This document shows positions 25,957 to 35,333 of a stretch of 64,000 nt of DNA, one piece after another (position 1 is the stretch's first letter; the number at the start of each line of letters is the position of its first letter). This DNA comes from Paenibacillus radicis (ex Xue et al. 2023) (GTDB taxonomy: Bacteria > Bacillota > Bacilli > Paenibacillales > NBRC-103111). The DNA is taken from assembly GCF_024722015.1 (NCBI RefSeq), contig NZ_JANQBD010000004.1, positions 186,001 to 250,000 on the forward strand, in the 5' to 3' direction. The notes under the pieces were generated by a model. The model was not told where the DNA came from. It saw only the letters and a list, made by a program, of their open reading frames with translations, and did not search any database. A program made the position numbers and the translations under genes.

Positions 25957-27159
25957 TTGGCCCCTGTTACGATCCGTAATGTAAAAACAATTCTTACAGC
26001 TCCACAAGGAATCAATCTGGTCGTAGTAAAAATAGAAACATCCGAGCCGGGACTATACGGGCTTGGTTGCGCAACCTTCACTCAGCGCTATCTGGCGGTA
26101 GCTGCTGCAATTGATGAGTACTTAAAGCCTTTCTTGGTAGGAAAGGATGTTAGCCGAATCGAAGATATTTGGCAGTCAGCAATGGTCAGTTCTTACTGGC
26201 GCAATGGACCTGTGTTAAACAATGCACTGTCTGGTGTGGATATGGCGTTATGGGATATAAAGGGGAAAATCGCCCAGATGCCTCTGTATGAATTGTTTGG
26301 AGGCAAATGCAGGGAGGCCGCTGCTGTATACCGTCATGCTGATGGTCGAGATGTGCAGGAGCTGGAGCAAAATGTTGCAGCCTTCAAGGAGGCAGGATAC
26401 CGTTATATTCGCTGTCAAATGGGCGGTTACGGGGGCAAGAACCACAGCTTGCATAAGCCTGAGGGTGCTCTGCCTGGGGCTTACTATGATCCGCAGGCTT
26501 ATGCGCGCAGTATTCCGCCAATGCTTGACCATATTCGGAACTGTTTTGGCTTTGAGCTGGAGCTGCTGCATGATGTGCATGAGAGATTAACTCCAATTGA
26601 TGCGGTCAGACTGGCTAAAAGCGTGGAGCCCTACAGGCTATTTTTTCTGGAAGATGCGTTGGCGCCTGAACATATTGATTACTTTCAGATGATCCGAAGT
26701 CAATGCTCAACACCTTTGGCTATGGGGGAGCTTTTTGTTCACCCTATGGAATGGACCCCTTTGATTGCAAACCGGTTAATTGATTACATACGTGTTCACA
26801 TCAGTGCGATCGGCGGCATTACCCCGGCAAGGAAGCTTGCAATTCTTTGTGAAGCATTTGGCGTACGTACGGCTTGGCATGGGCCTGGAGATGTATCTCC
26901 GATTGGACATGCAGCCAATGTTCATTTGGATGTAAGCAGCCCTAATTTTGGGGTTCAAGAATGGACGCCGCTTGGAGAGGAGCTGCAATCAGTCTTCCCT
27001 GGTTGCCCGCAAGTGAGGAATGGCTATGTGTATCCGAATGAGACTCCTGGACTAGGTATTGAGCTTGATGAGGGGGAGGCTGCAAAGTACCCTTGTACGA
27101 ATAAGCTGCCTGAGTGGACATTAGCGAGGATACCGGATGGGACTTCGGTTCGGCCTTAG
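25957..27159 (+). CDS. ManD/RspA-like enolase-superfamily sugar acid dehydratase
   Basis: 400 residues, the usual ManD length. Motifs in order: RYIRCQMGGYGG, GAYYDPQ, HDVHERL (metal-ligand Asp and the catalytic His of ManD), FFLEDAL, MGELFVHPMEW, and WHGPGDVSPIGHAAN. The family dehydrates D-mannonate and/or D-gluconate to 2-keto-3-deoxygluconate; some members are nearly inactive. The start is TTG at 25957 after AAGGAGAGG. It is followed after 23 bases by an SDR gene, so a two-step sugar-acid pathway is likely. A cre-like site suggests carbon catabolite control. Confidence 0.85.
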   Translation: MAPVTIRNVKTILTAPQGINLVVVKIETSEPGLYGLGCATFTQRYLAVAAAIDEYLKPFLVGKDVSRIEDIWQSAMVSSYWRNGPVLNNALSGVDMALWDIKGKIAQMPLYELFGGKCREAAAVYRHADGRDVQELEQNVAAFKEAGYRYIRCQMGGYGGKNHSLHKPEGALPGAYYDPQAYARSIPPMLDHIRNCFGFELELLHDVHERLTPIDAVRLAKSVEPYRLFFLEDALAPEHIDYFQMIRSQCSTPLAMGELFVHPMEWTPLIANRLIDYIRVHISAIGGITPARKLAILCEAFGVRTAWHGPGDVSPIGHAANVHLDVSSPNFGVQEWTPLGEELQSVFPGCPQVRNGYVYPNETPGLGIELDEGEAAKYPCTNKLPEWTLARIPDGTSVRP

Positions 27160-27182
27160 AATTTTAAGGAGAAGGGAACATT

Positions 27183-28028
27183 GTGATGAAAATTGGTGTG
27201 ACCGGGGCAAACGGGAGGGTTGGCGGCTATGTGGTCAACGAACTGATGGAGCAAGGATACGAGGTGAAGGCAATAACATGGCAGTATTGGGAGCAATCTC
27301 CTATAGAGCAGGCACAGGCCGATATGACCAGCTTGGAGCAGGTACAGCGGGCGGTGGAAGGCTGTGACGGGATTATACACTTGGCGGCGTATGCCAGCCC
27401 ATCGGGAGCCGTAGAGCCTTTTGTTTTCCAAAATAATGTTATGGGTACGTATAATGTTTTGCTCGCTTCAGGATTAGCAGGAATTCGCAGAGTGTCAGTA
27501 GCATCCAGTGATTGCGCGTTTGGAATTACCTTTAGTCACAAGGAAACGAAGCCGATTTATTTGCCAATGGACGAACTTCATCCTGCAGCACCCGATAATT
27601 GTTATGGGCTATCCAAGATTGTCGGGGAACAGGTTGCGGAAGGGATGTCCAAACGTTTCGATATGTCTGTTGCATCCATGAGGATAACGCACATTATAGG
27701 AGAAGAAGAGTATAGCCGGAACGACTATATGAAAATGAGATCCGATCCCGAGGCAGGTCCTTGGAATGTATGGTCCTATATCGATGCACGTGATTGTGCG
27801 CGTGCTTTTCGTATGAGCCTGGAGGCATCGTTTGAAGGGCATGAGGTGTTCTGCATTGCTGCCGCTCAGCAGCGCTGCCTGACGAGCTCACAGGAGCTAA
27901 TTGAGCGTTACTTCCCTGAGGTAGAGCTGAGAAAACCATTTATCGGGAATGAGAGCCTATTGGATTGTTCAAAAGCAAAGCATGTTTTGGGCTTTGTTCC
28001 CGCATATGTTTGGCCCAAGGAAATTTAA
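27183..28028 (+). CDS. NAD-dependent epimerase/dehydratase (uronate-dehydrogenase-like SDR)
   Basis: 281 residues with TGANGRVGG nucleotide loop, ASSDCAFG and the YGLSK active site. It is a paralogue of the SDR at 19024. Adjacent to a ManD-like dehydratase (23-base gap), it may oxidise or interconvert a hexuronate or hexonate feeding that enzyme. GTG at 27183 and ATG at 27186 are both possible starts after AAGGAG. Confidence 0.85.
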   Translation: MMKIGVTGANGRVGGYVVNELMEQGYEVKAITWQYWEQSPIEQAQADMTSLEQVQRAVEGCDGIIHLAAYASPSGAVEPFVFQNNVMGTYNVLLASGLAGIRRVSVASSDCAFGITFSHKETKPIYLPMDELHPAAPDNCYGLSKIVGEQVAEGMSKRFDMSVASMRITHIIGEEEYSRNDYMKMRSDPEAGPWNVWSYIDARDCARAFRMSLEASFEGHEVFCIAAAQQRCLTSSQELIERYFPEVELRKPFIGNESLLDCSKAKHVLGFVPAYVWPKEI

Positions 28029-28066
28029 TTTGGGATTTCCAATCTGCTTAGCCTATAGATAATGCG

Positions 28067-28119
28067 AATAAGTCCCTAAATGGAAACCATGTTTCGGTTT
28101 CCTGAGAGACTTATTTTTA
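28067..28119 (+). terminator. Rho-independent terminator of the dehydratase-SDR operon
   Basis: AATAAGTC pairs with GACTTATT around an inner GGAAACC/GGTTTCC hairpin, followed by TTTT. Confidence 0.8.
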
Positions 28120-28206
28120 GCATTGAAGACTATAATTTCAGGTGGTTGCTGATAGAAATAGAATAAAGGATAACATACGGTTAGTTTAACTCAGAGTACG
28201 AGATGA

Positions 28207-29361
28207 TTATTCTTCAGGTTCACGCGGGCGGCGGGGAGGCAATGGGCCGAGGTATTGTAAAAATTGACACTCGATACGCCCATTAAACAGCTTGCGCTTT
28301 TTGTCTGCCGGCCGGCCTATGTAATGCTCCGCCCTATTGCTTGGATTCAGTATAAAAGTCGACCAGGTAGGAAGTTTGGATGTAATCCCGCCTAACTGTC
28401 GCAGCACTTTCTCGACTTCATCGAGGTCCCCAAGCCTTTCGCCGTACGGCGGGTTAGTGATTATGCAGCCGTAGTCGCCGAGCGGCCTTGCTTTGGCCAC
28501 GGGCAGCACCTCCAGGCTGAACTGGTTCGTCAGCCCGGCCGCCTTGGCGGCGGCCAAAGCCACATCGATGGCTTCGCTATCGATGTCAGAGCCTACGATC
28601 TCGAGCGGTACATCGTCCCGCACGAGATCGTAAGCTTCCTCCCGTGCCTCGTCCCACAGGGACAACGGCACGGCCTGCCACGCCTCTGCGGCGAAGGTAC
28701 GCCGCAAGCCCGGCGCTATGTTCCACCCGATCATCGCTGCTTCGATCGGGATTGTTCCCGACCCGCAGAACGGGTCGTAGAGCGGGCGTTCCACCCGCCA
28801 CCGACTGAGCAGCACCAGAGCTGCTGCCATGGTTTCCTTGAGCGGAGCTTCCGTAACAAGCTTACGGTAGCCCCGCTTGTGCAGGCTCGCGCCCGTTGTG
28901 TCGAGCGTCAAGGTGGCTATGTCGTTAAGCAGCGACACTTCCATGACGTATCGGTCGCCGGTCTCCTCGAACCAGTCTCTGTGATAACGCAGCTTCATGT
29001 GCTCCACAACAGCTTTCTTAACGATCCCTTGGCAAGCAGGGACGCTTGATAACTGCGATTTGTGGGAGCGGCCTTCTGCGGGAAATTCACCATCCTCTGG
29101 AATCCAGTCAGACCAAGGAAGTGCTTTAGTCCCTTCGAACAGCTCGTCAAAGGTTAGAGCTTTAAATTGCCCCATCTTGATTAATATCCGATCGGCTGTG
29201 CGCAACCACAAATTGGCGCGGCAAATAGCAAGCTCATCTCCGATGAACGTGACACGACCATTTTCCACAGTGACTTTGTCATACCCCAAGTCACGAATTT
29301 CCCGCGCCACTACGGCTTCCAAGCCCATAGCACAGGTTGCAATCAAAGTAATTTCCGACAT
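28207..29361 (-). CDS. THUMP-domain class I RNA methyltransferase (YpsC/RlmL-N type)
   Basis: 384 residues: N-terminal THUMP RNA-binding domain (to about 160), then a Rossmann methyltransferase with DPFCGSGTIPIEAA and the amino-methylating motif NPPYGERL. This matches YpsC and the N-terminal half of RlmL, which make N2-methylguanosine in 23S rRNA. Bases about 28470-28960 are markedly GC-rich compared with both ends of the same gene. It is monocistronic. Confidence 0.92.
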   Translation of the reverse strand: MSEITLIATCAMGLEAVVAREIRDLGYDKVTVENGRVTFIGDELAICRANLWLRTADRILIKMGQFKALTFDELFEGTKALPWSDWIPEDGEFPAEGRSHKSQLSSVPACQGIVKKAVVEHMKLRYHRDWFEETGDRYVMEVSLLNDIATLTLDTTGASLHKRGYRKLVTEAPLKETMAAALVLLSRWRVERPLYDPFCGSGTIPIEAAMIGWNIAPGLRRTFAAEAWQAVPLSLWDEAREEAYDLVRDDVPLEIVGSDIDSEAIDVALAAAKAAGLTNQFSLEVLPVAKARPLGDYGCIITNPPYGERLGDLDEVEKVLRQLGGITSKLPTWSTFILNPSNRAEHYIGRPADKKRKLFNGRIECQFLQYLGPLPPRRPREPEE

Positions 29362-29591
29362 CCTATTTTCTCACTCCGTATCTATAGCATATGACATAAA
29401 CGAATTCATATTGTATGCGGTTCGGACCTGCACACAAGCTTCATTCATCTGTTGAACTCTCTTGGGATAAAACATACAATAGTAATTAAGGTGAAACAGA
29501 TCATTTTGGGTAGGCTCGAAGCAGCTACAACCATTCTGATATTATAGGATAATCTATGAGTTTATACAAATGATGGGGAGGATATAGAGGA

Positions 29592-30227
29592 ATGGAAAAG
29601 TTAACAGCAGAGCAATATGTAGAATCATTGTTAGAACAAGATGAGCAATTGATTAGCGTAAAGGAAAGTATACGAGCCAAGGGGATGCCTGAAATTTCTA
29701 TTGCGGCCGGATATGGCAAATTGTTGACGCTACTGGTGAAAATGAACGGGGCGAAGAACATTTTGGAAATAGGCGCATTGGGAGGGTACAGTGGTATTTG
29801 CTTGGCACGAGGGTTAGGTGAAGGCGGCAAGCTTATTTCACTGGAGCTGAAGCAGGAATATGCGGATGCGGCACATCAGAACCTTCACGAGGCTGGATTA
29901 GGTGACAAAGTTGAGTACCGGATAGGGGAAGCATTAAACAATCTGGAGCAGCTGGACGCAGAGGGACAGCGGTTTGACATCTTTTTTATCGATGCGGATA
30001 AAGGGAATTATCCTAATTATTTGGAATGGGCGATCAAGCTGGCTAATCCTGGAGCCGTTATTATAGGTGATAACACATTGATGCACGGACGAAGCATGGA
30101 TCCTAAAGAGAAGGGAAATGCTGTAACGAAAATGCGTCTTTTTAACGAAGGGATAGCAGGCGATCCCCGCGTGGAAGGTGTTATACTACCGGCTTATGAC
30201 GGATTAGCAATCGCAAGAGTCCGCTAA
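29592..30227 (+). CDS. SAM-dependent O-methyltransferase (YrrM/caffeoyl-CoA OMT type)
   Basis: 211 residues: LEIGALGGYSGICLARGL (SAM loop), FFIDADKGNYPNYLEW (metal-site Asp) and IIGDNTLMHGR are diagnostic of the metal-dependent class I OMT family. Bacterial members include YrrM/TrmR, which methylates 5-hydroxyuridine in tRNA; small-molecule targets are also known. GGGGAGG lies upstream with rather long spacing. Confidence 0.88.
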   Translation: MEKLTAEQYVESLLEQDEQLISVKESIRAKGMPEISIAAGYGKLLTLLVKMNGAKNILEIGALGGYSGICLARGLGEGGKLISLELKQEYADAAHQNLHEAGLGDKVEYRIGEALNNLEQLDAEGQRFDIFFIDADKGNYPNYLEWAIKLANPGAVIIGDNTLMHGRSMDPKEKGNAVTKMRLFNEGIAGDPRVEGVILPAYDGLAIARVR

Positions 30228-30240
30228 TATTCAAGAGATA

Positions 30241-30287
30241 TAAAAAAACACCGCAATGGCTTGATTAACAAGCTTGCGGTGTTTTTT
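30241..30287. terminator. Bidirectional terminator between convergent genes
   Basis: AACACCGCAA pairs with TTGCGGTGTT, flanked by A7 and T7 runs. Confidence 0.85.
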
Positions 30288-30294
30288 TATGTCT

Positions 30295-30465
30295 TTAGGA
30301 AGCTTTTTTTATAGTGGAGGTAGCTGTTTCCTTAGCTGGAGGTGCTTCTTGAAGTGTCTTATCATCCTTTAGATACACGATATTATCTGTTTTTTGAACC
30401 TCAAGATAAGCCCAATAGAAGATCATCAATTCGGCGCAAACTATAATAAACAATATCTTTTTCAC
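30295..30465 (-). CDS. Small single-pass membrane protein
   Basis: 56 residues: MKKILFIIVCAELMIFYWAY is one transmembrane or signal segment, followed by a charged and Ala/Thr/Pro-rich tail. I use GTG at 30465, with GAGGG 5 bases upstream; an upstream TTG would add 9 residues but overlaps another ribosome site. Function unknown. Confidence 0.6.
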   Translation of the reverse strand: MKKILFIIVCAELMIFYWAYLEVQKTDNIVYLKDDKTLQEAPPAKETATSTIKKAS

Positions 30466-30666
30466 GCTGACCCTCAGAGAAAGCACCTCCAAAAATTATA
30501 AATAGTTTACTTTAAGATAATAAAAATATTGGAAGAAAATACCTTGTAAGCTGATTTTATGTAATTATACAACAATGTTCGGAAATTGACAAAACATTAT
30601 TTGAACCCAACCTTTAAATGTATGATTGAATTCATGCTTCAAATTCATAAGATGAACTCAGCTAAA

Positions 30667-31917
30667 TTAATTTATATTACTTGGAGAAGCAGATTTGGTT
30701 TTTAAAACCAAGGTATAATAAACCCAGAACGAATTTACAAGCAAAAGCACGGAAGCTATAAGAAACAGCTGTTGTATAGTCAGAATCCCCGAAATTGAGC
30801 CTCCGACGATAGGTCCGATCATATTGCCCAAGCTTAAAAAGCTGGTGTTGAAGCTGTATGAACGGCTTTCCATTCCGCTTGGTGTATACTTTCGTATCAA
30901 TGAATTGACGGTCGGCAATAATCCACCCAAGAACATGCCAAGAAAAAAACGTGCCGCTAAGAGCTGCCATACGGTATGGACGAACGCTTGCGGAACGGAG
31001 GCCACAGCGGCTCCGATTAAACATACACCTAGTATTTTTTCAGGGCCGATTTTGTCGGATAGCTTTCCTAGTAATGGTGAAGCCACCATGTTGGAAAAGC
31101 CTGTTACAGACCCTACCATACCCGCATAAAATGCGAGATATTCTCCAGAGCCATGCAGCTGCTGAACGAATAAAGGAATCAACGGCATTGTACTCATCAG
31201 AGAAAACTGGATTACGAAAGTGATTGTATACAAAGAGGGAAGCTGTGAAATATGTCTTAATATATTAAACGCTTCGATCATGGATTGCTTAGGTTTTTTG
31301 GCGGCCGCTGCTGAGTCAAACGTTTCCTTAACCGTAAACATAACGAGTAGGGAAGCTGCAAATAACAGACCTCCAGTAATATAAAAGATATATCTGTAGC
31401 CAATCCACTCTGCCATTAAACCGCCAAAAAAGGGGCCAAGGATAGCTCCTGCCATAGTACCTGATTGTAAGGTGCCCATTGCGAAACCGGTCTTTTCTTT
31501 CGGGGTATTTGTAGAAACCAAGGCAATGGCTGCGGGTAAAAAGCCGGAAACGGTTCCGTTTAGCATCCTTAAAATAAACAACTGCCAGGCCCCTGTTGCA
31601 AAGCCCATTAAAGTCATCACTACGGCCATCCCGAATCCGGAACGCAGCAGCATAACTTTTCGCCCGTAACGATCCGCCAAGCCGCCCCAGATTGGTTGAA
31701 ATATGAATGACGTTACAAAGTTACCTGCAAAAATTATCCCAGCCCATGTAGCTATCTCATGCGGGTCGCTCATACCAAGCTCCTGCAGGTACAAGGGTAG
31801 GAAGGGCACAATCATAGTCATACCGCCCATGACAAGGAAGGCTCCAACCCATAGAACAAATAAGTTAATTCTCCAGTTAAGCAAAAGGAAATCGCCTCTT
31901 TCTAGTTGTGAAAACAT
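30667..31917 (-). CDS. MFS drug-efflux-type transporter (DHA1)
   Basis: 416 residues with 12 predicted transmembrane segments, the MFS loop motif GGLADRYGRKVML between TM2 and TM3, and the antiporter-type motif ILGPFFGGLMAEWIG in TM5. Such proteins export drugs or metabolites by proton antiport. The first ATG (31917) has no good ribosome site; a TTG at 31884 (11 codons in) has AGAGG 9 bases upstream and may be the true start. It lies 39 bases upstream of the metallophosphoesterase stop and reads in the same direction. Confidence 0.85.
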   Translation of the reverse strand: MFSQLERGDFLLLNWRINLFVLWVGAFLVMGGMTMIVPFLPLYLQELGMSDPHEIATWAGIIFAGNFVTSFIFQPIWGGLADRYGRKVMLLRSGFGMAVVMTLMGFATGAWQLFILRMLNGTVSGFLPAAIALVSTNTPKEKTGFAMGTLQSGTMAGAILGPFFGGLMAEWIGYRYIFYITGGLLFAASLLVMFTVKETFDSAAAAKKPKQSMIEAFNILRHISQLPSLYTITFVIQFSLMSTMPLIPLFVQQLHGSGEYLAFYAGMVGSVTGFSNMVASPLLGKLSDKIGPEKILGVCLIGAAVASVPQAFVHTVWQLLAARFFLGMFLGGLLPTVNSLIRKYTPSGMESRSYSFNTSFLSLGNMIGPIVGGSISGILTIQQLFLIASVLLLVNSFWVYYTLVLKTKSASPSNIN

Positions 31918-31956
31918 AGTTCTATTTTTTGAGTAATTATATGGAAATCATGGCTA

Positions 31957-32754
31957 TTATTGCTCCAGGCCTGTCCGCATTTCATAGCGAAAACGATCGA
32001 TTCCAGGCATCTGCAGCTGTTCTGCAATGGCTATAGCTTTCTCCACATCGTATGGAACCCGTACAGTTTGAATGCTAAATGGTTCATTTATTGAGGAATC
32101 TGGCTTGCCCTCGATAATTGAATAGCAGGCTTGAGGGATACCCTCGTAAGATGCCCCAACGCTCCCTGTATTAAATAGCAGCAGCCCTTCTTTATTTTTG
32201 TTTTTTATCGTTTGCATAAAAGGAATATGAAGATCCCCATATCCAACGACATCCGGTGTCAGTCGTGTTGCTTTTACGGGTATGCTGTCATTGGCTGCTG
32301 CTTCTTCCATAATATTCACTTCCGGAAATCCGGTCATTCCCGTATGTTCGAACAAGGATAGCTTTTCTTTGCGGGATGCTTTGCGTGTGACACGATGATA
32401 AACATCTTTGGAAGAAGCATGGAATAAACGAATCCATCTACCGCTAAGGTGGAGATCCACGGAAAAAGGCAGCTGCTTCAAATAGTCAAGTCGTTCTGCC
32501 CCTAGTTGAGATTGCTGCCAGAGGATACCTTCCTTATTGTGAGGCTGGTTGACACTGTGGTCCCAATTGCCCTGCAGAGTAACCTCGCAAAGCTCGCGGA
32601 TACGGTCCACGCATTCAGCGGGCTGGGGCCCTTTACCTACAAGATCGCCGAGGCAGATGACACGTTTAATTCGCCGTTTGCTTATGTCCTTGCACACAGC
32701 CTCAAGAGCAGTGAGATTCCCGTGGATATCTGAAATGATTGCAATTTTACCCAT
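31957..32754 (-). CDS. Calcineurin-like metallophosphoesterase (YfcE/DUF2437-like)
   Basis: 265 residues. The metal-site motifs are in order: SDIHGN, GDLVGKG, GNWDH, and a later GSVG; DLHIPF supplies the last His pair. I start at the ATG at 32754, 7 bases after GAGGGAG; the frame is open 25 codons further upstream but without support. Members of this family cleave phosphodiesters or phosphoproteins; substrate unknown. Confidence 0.85.
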   Translation of the reverse strand: MGKIAIISDIHGNLTALEAVCKDISKRRIKRVICLGDLVGKGPQPAECVDRIRELCEVTLQGNWDHSVNQPHNKEGILWQQSQLGAERLDYLKQLPFSVDLHLSGRWIRLFHASSKDVYHRVTRKASRKEKLSLFEHTGMTGFPEVNIMEEAAANDSIPVKATRLTPDVVGYGDLHIPFMQTIKNKNKEGLLLFNTGSVGASYEGIPQACYSIIEGKPDSSINEPFSIQTVRVPYDVEKAIAIAEQLQMPGIDRFRYEMRTGLEQ

Positions 32755-33110
32755 CGTAATGCTCCCTCTTTGAATACTTAGTATTACCATTATAAGGTTT
32801 GCAATAGAAAAGAGACACCTATTTTCCATGCCTCCTTCCTTATATCGGGGTTTCTTTGGAAAAAGAGCATCATATCAAAGCTTGAAAGTATTGGCAAACA
32901 TTATTTTGATTCTATGTATCCATGACCTCAAGCGCAGTATTTGGTATAATGATCCATAGATCATTTTATTCAATATAGAAATCAAACCGAGCTGCGGAAC
33001 AACTAAGGCAAGGGCATGATCGATTAAAGGAGTAGATCCGCATAGAATCCCGTTCAAAAAAACATCTCAAGCCCGTTAAAAGTAAAAGAAACACATGGAT
33101 TACGATCAGT

Positions 33111-34553
33111 GTGTTAAGCGTGGTAATAATAGCATCGTTCAGTTATTTAATGTATTCGTTATCCGGGCAGGAGCGCGCTCGGGCATTGGAGTCTGCACCT
33201 GGCAGCAGCCAGACAAGCAATAGCAACACTAAAGCGGGAAAGGACGGTTCGAACACGGCTGTCCCTACCCAACCGAATAACAATAATACGGGTAAGGATC
33301 AAGTAACTGTAAGCGGTGGGACTGGATCGATACCTGATGGCAATGGAACGACTTCAGGGAACCCCTCACCAAACAGCAATCCCCCCAAATCGAATGTAAA
33401 GCTAACCTTTGTTGGCGATGTAATATTTGCAAGCAAGGTGGAGGATCTGCTGAAAAAGTATGGCTGGGACTATCCGTATCAGTATGTCAAACCGTATTTG
33501 GATAAAGCCGATATCACTGTCGCCAATTTGGAAACCCCAATCTCCACACGGGGTACTCCACAATTCAAGGAATACGTATACCGCTCCTCACCGGAGGCAT
33601 TGCCTGCATTTAAAGCTGCTGGATTCGATCTTGTCAACACTTCGAATAATCACATTCTGGATTATGGGCAGGATGCCTTGCTTGATACTATGGATGAATT
33701 AGATAAAGCCGGCATCAAGCGAGTCGGTACAGGACGAAACAGCGAGGAAGCGTATAAGCATGTTATCATAGAGGAAAATGGCATAAAAGTAGCTTTCCTT
33801 GGATTTAGCCGCGTAGTTCCCGAAACAAGCTGGTATGCTGGTAAACAGAAGCCTGGCCTTGCAGAGACCTATTCAACAAAGCTCCCGTTAGAGGCGATAG
33901 CCAAAGCCCGCGAAGAGGCAGATTTGGTTGTTGTTTTTGCACATTGGGGTGTAGAACGCAAAGATCGCCCGGTCAAGGAGCAGACAGATTTAGCCCATAA
34001 GTATATAGATCAAGGAGCGGATCTGGTTGTTGCAAGCCATCCCCATGTGCTGCAGGGCTTTGAACAATACAAAGGCAAGTGGATCGCATACAGCTTGGGG
34101 AATTTCATTTTTACGACCAATACAGAGCCGACGACATGGGAATCGATGATTTTGAATGCTACTTGTACTAAAGAAAGATCCTGTGAGCTTCAAATGATTC
34201 CGGTGTTGACTAAAGGAGCCCAGCCCGTTCGTATGACAGAGGAAGATGGGATGAAGCTGTTCGATAAAATGTCTCGCATTTCTATCAACGCTCAATTGGA
34301 TAAGGATGGTAAAATAAGTGAGGCAGCTCCTGTTAAAGAAAAGGAAACTGCTGCAGAGGTACCGGCACAGAAAGCTGTTCCCAAAAAGCCCGCCGATACA
34401 GGGGCTTCAGGAGCAAGCTCTCCTAATCCACAGAACGGTAAAACCACACCTGCACCCGCAACGAACAAGACTTCACCAGGAAACACACAGAAAAATGAAC
34501 AACCTAATTCAAATGCGCAGCAAGAGGCAGGAGCACCGAAGAAACAGCCATAA
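33111..34553 (+). CDS. CapA-family (poly-gamma-glutamate capsule type) membrane-anchored protein
   Basis: 480 residues from the GTG at 33111: one N-terminal transmembrane segment, a Ser/Gly/Asn-rich linker (to about 95), a CapA metallophosphatase-like domain (LTFVGDVIFAS, VANLETPIS, NNHILDYG, FAHWG, SHPHVLQG), and a Lys/Pro/Ala-rich tail. The GTG has no ribosome site and would leave no cytoplasmic N-terminus. The frame stays open upstream and encodes a basic segment (ESRSKKHLKPVKSKRN); AAAGGAG at 33026-33032 is 9 bases from an ATA at 33042, so a rare AUA start, or an altered ATG, is likely. CapA/PgsA proteins act in poly-gamma-glutamate export; no pgsBC lies nearby. Confidence 0.85.
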   Translation: MLSVVIIASFSYLMYSLSGQERARALESAPGSSQTSNSNTKAGKDGSNTAVPTQPNNNNTGKDQVTVSGGTGSIPDGNGTTSGNPSPNSNPPKSNVKLTFVGDVIFASKVEDLLKKYGWDYPYQYVKPYLDKADITVANLETPISTRGTPQFKEYVYRSSPEALPAFKAAGFDLVNTSNNHILDYGQDALLDTMDELDKAGIKRVGTGRNSEEAYKHVIIEENGIKVAFLGFSRVVPETSWYAGKQKPGLAETYSTKLPLEAIAKAREEADLVVVFAHWGVERKDRPVKEQTDLAHKYIDQGADLVVASHPHVLQGFEQYKGKWIAYSLGNFIFTTNTEPTTWESMILNATCTKERSCELQMIPVLTKGAQPVRMTEEDGMKLFDKMSRISINAQLDKDGKISEAAPVKEKETAAEVPAQKAVPKKPADTGASGASSPNPQNGKTTPAPATNKTSPGNTQKNEQPNSNAQQEAGAPKKQP

Positions 34554-34638
34554 CAAAGGCGATATTGTGAGATCAACGAGTATGAAATATAATATCAGAA
34601 TAGTTATCAGCGAAAGCTGAACCAAGAGGAGGATTACC

Positions 34639-35265
34639 ATGCAATCAATTCGCAATATTTATTGTGTAGGACGTAATTATGGATTGCACGCGGCTGAATT
34701 GGGAAATGATGTGCCCGATGAGCCTATGATTTTTACTAAGCCTTCCCATTCACTTGTCGGGATTCAAGGGCAGACGATTAGCCTGCCAGGTAACCGTGGT
34801 GAAGTTCATTATGAAACTGAGGTAGTATTACATGTTGGCCAAGCTTATAAGCCAGGAATCCGGGTGGATGAGCTGATTGACAATTTTGCACTCGGAATCG
34901 ATTTAACTTTACGGGACGTGCAGTCAGTCATCAAGAAAAAAGGATATCCTTGGCTCCCGGCAAAAGGCTTCATCAATTCGGCTCCTTTATCTGAGTTCCG
35001 AGAGTTTCCAGGATTGGAAGCCGTAAAGCAAACGGAATTTTCCTTGCGGAAAAACGGAGAAGAAGCGCAGCGTGGCAATACCAACGATATGATTTTTAAT
35101 TTTCAGGTCATCATTGATTACATAGCAGAGCATTATGGCTTAGGTGAAGGCGATATTATCTATACAGGTACTCCCGCAGGTGTAGCGGCACTTCAAACTG
35201 GCGACCGGTTGGAGCTGCTATGGGGCGAAGAATTATTCGGCGAATTCACCGTTGAATTGAAATAA
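34639..35265 (+). CDS. Fumarylacetoacetate hydrolase family protein (YcgM-like)
   Basis: 208 residues with the FAH core: YCVGRNY at the N-terminus, HYETEVVLHVG (metal ligands), GIDLTLRDVQ, and DIIYTGTPAGVA. Bacterial short-form members act as acylpyruvate hydrolases or oxaloacetate decarboxylases; substrate unknown. AGGAGG precedes the ATG. It may be cotranscribed with the CapA gene (85-base gap). Confidence 0.9.
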   Translation: MQSIRNIYCVGRNYGLHAAELGNDVPDEPMIFTKPSHSLVGIQGQTISLPGNRGEVHYETEVVLHVGQAYKPGIRVDELIDNFALGIDLTLRDVQSVIKKKGYPWLPAKGFINSAPLSEFREFPGLEAVKQTEFSLRKNGEEAQRGNTNDMIFNFQVIIDYIAEHYGLGEGDIIYTGTPAGVAALQTGDRLELLWGEELFGEFTVELK

Positions 35266-35269
35266 AACA

Positions 35270-35306
35270 AAGCAGGAGGCGCTCTAAATAGCTCCTCCTG
35301 CTTTTG
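35270..35306. terminator. Rho-independent terminator of the FAH gene
   Basis: AAGCAGGAGG pairs with CCTCCTGCTT, followed by TTTG. It also faces the convergent HD-GYP gene. Confidence 0.8.
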
Positions 35307-35333
35307 TATATGTTAGCAGAGTTCTTCTACCAG

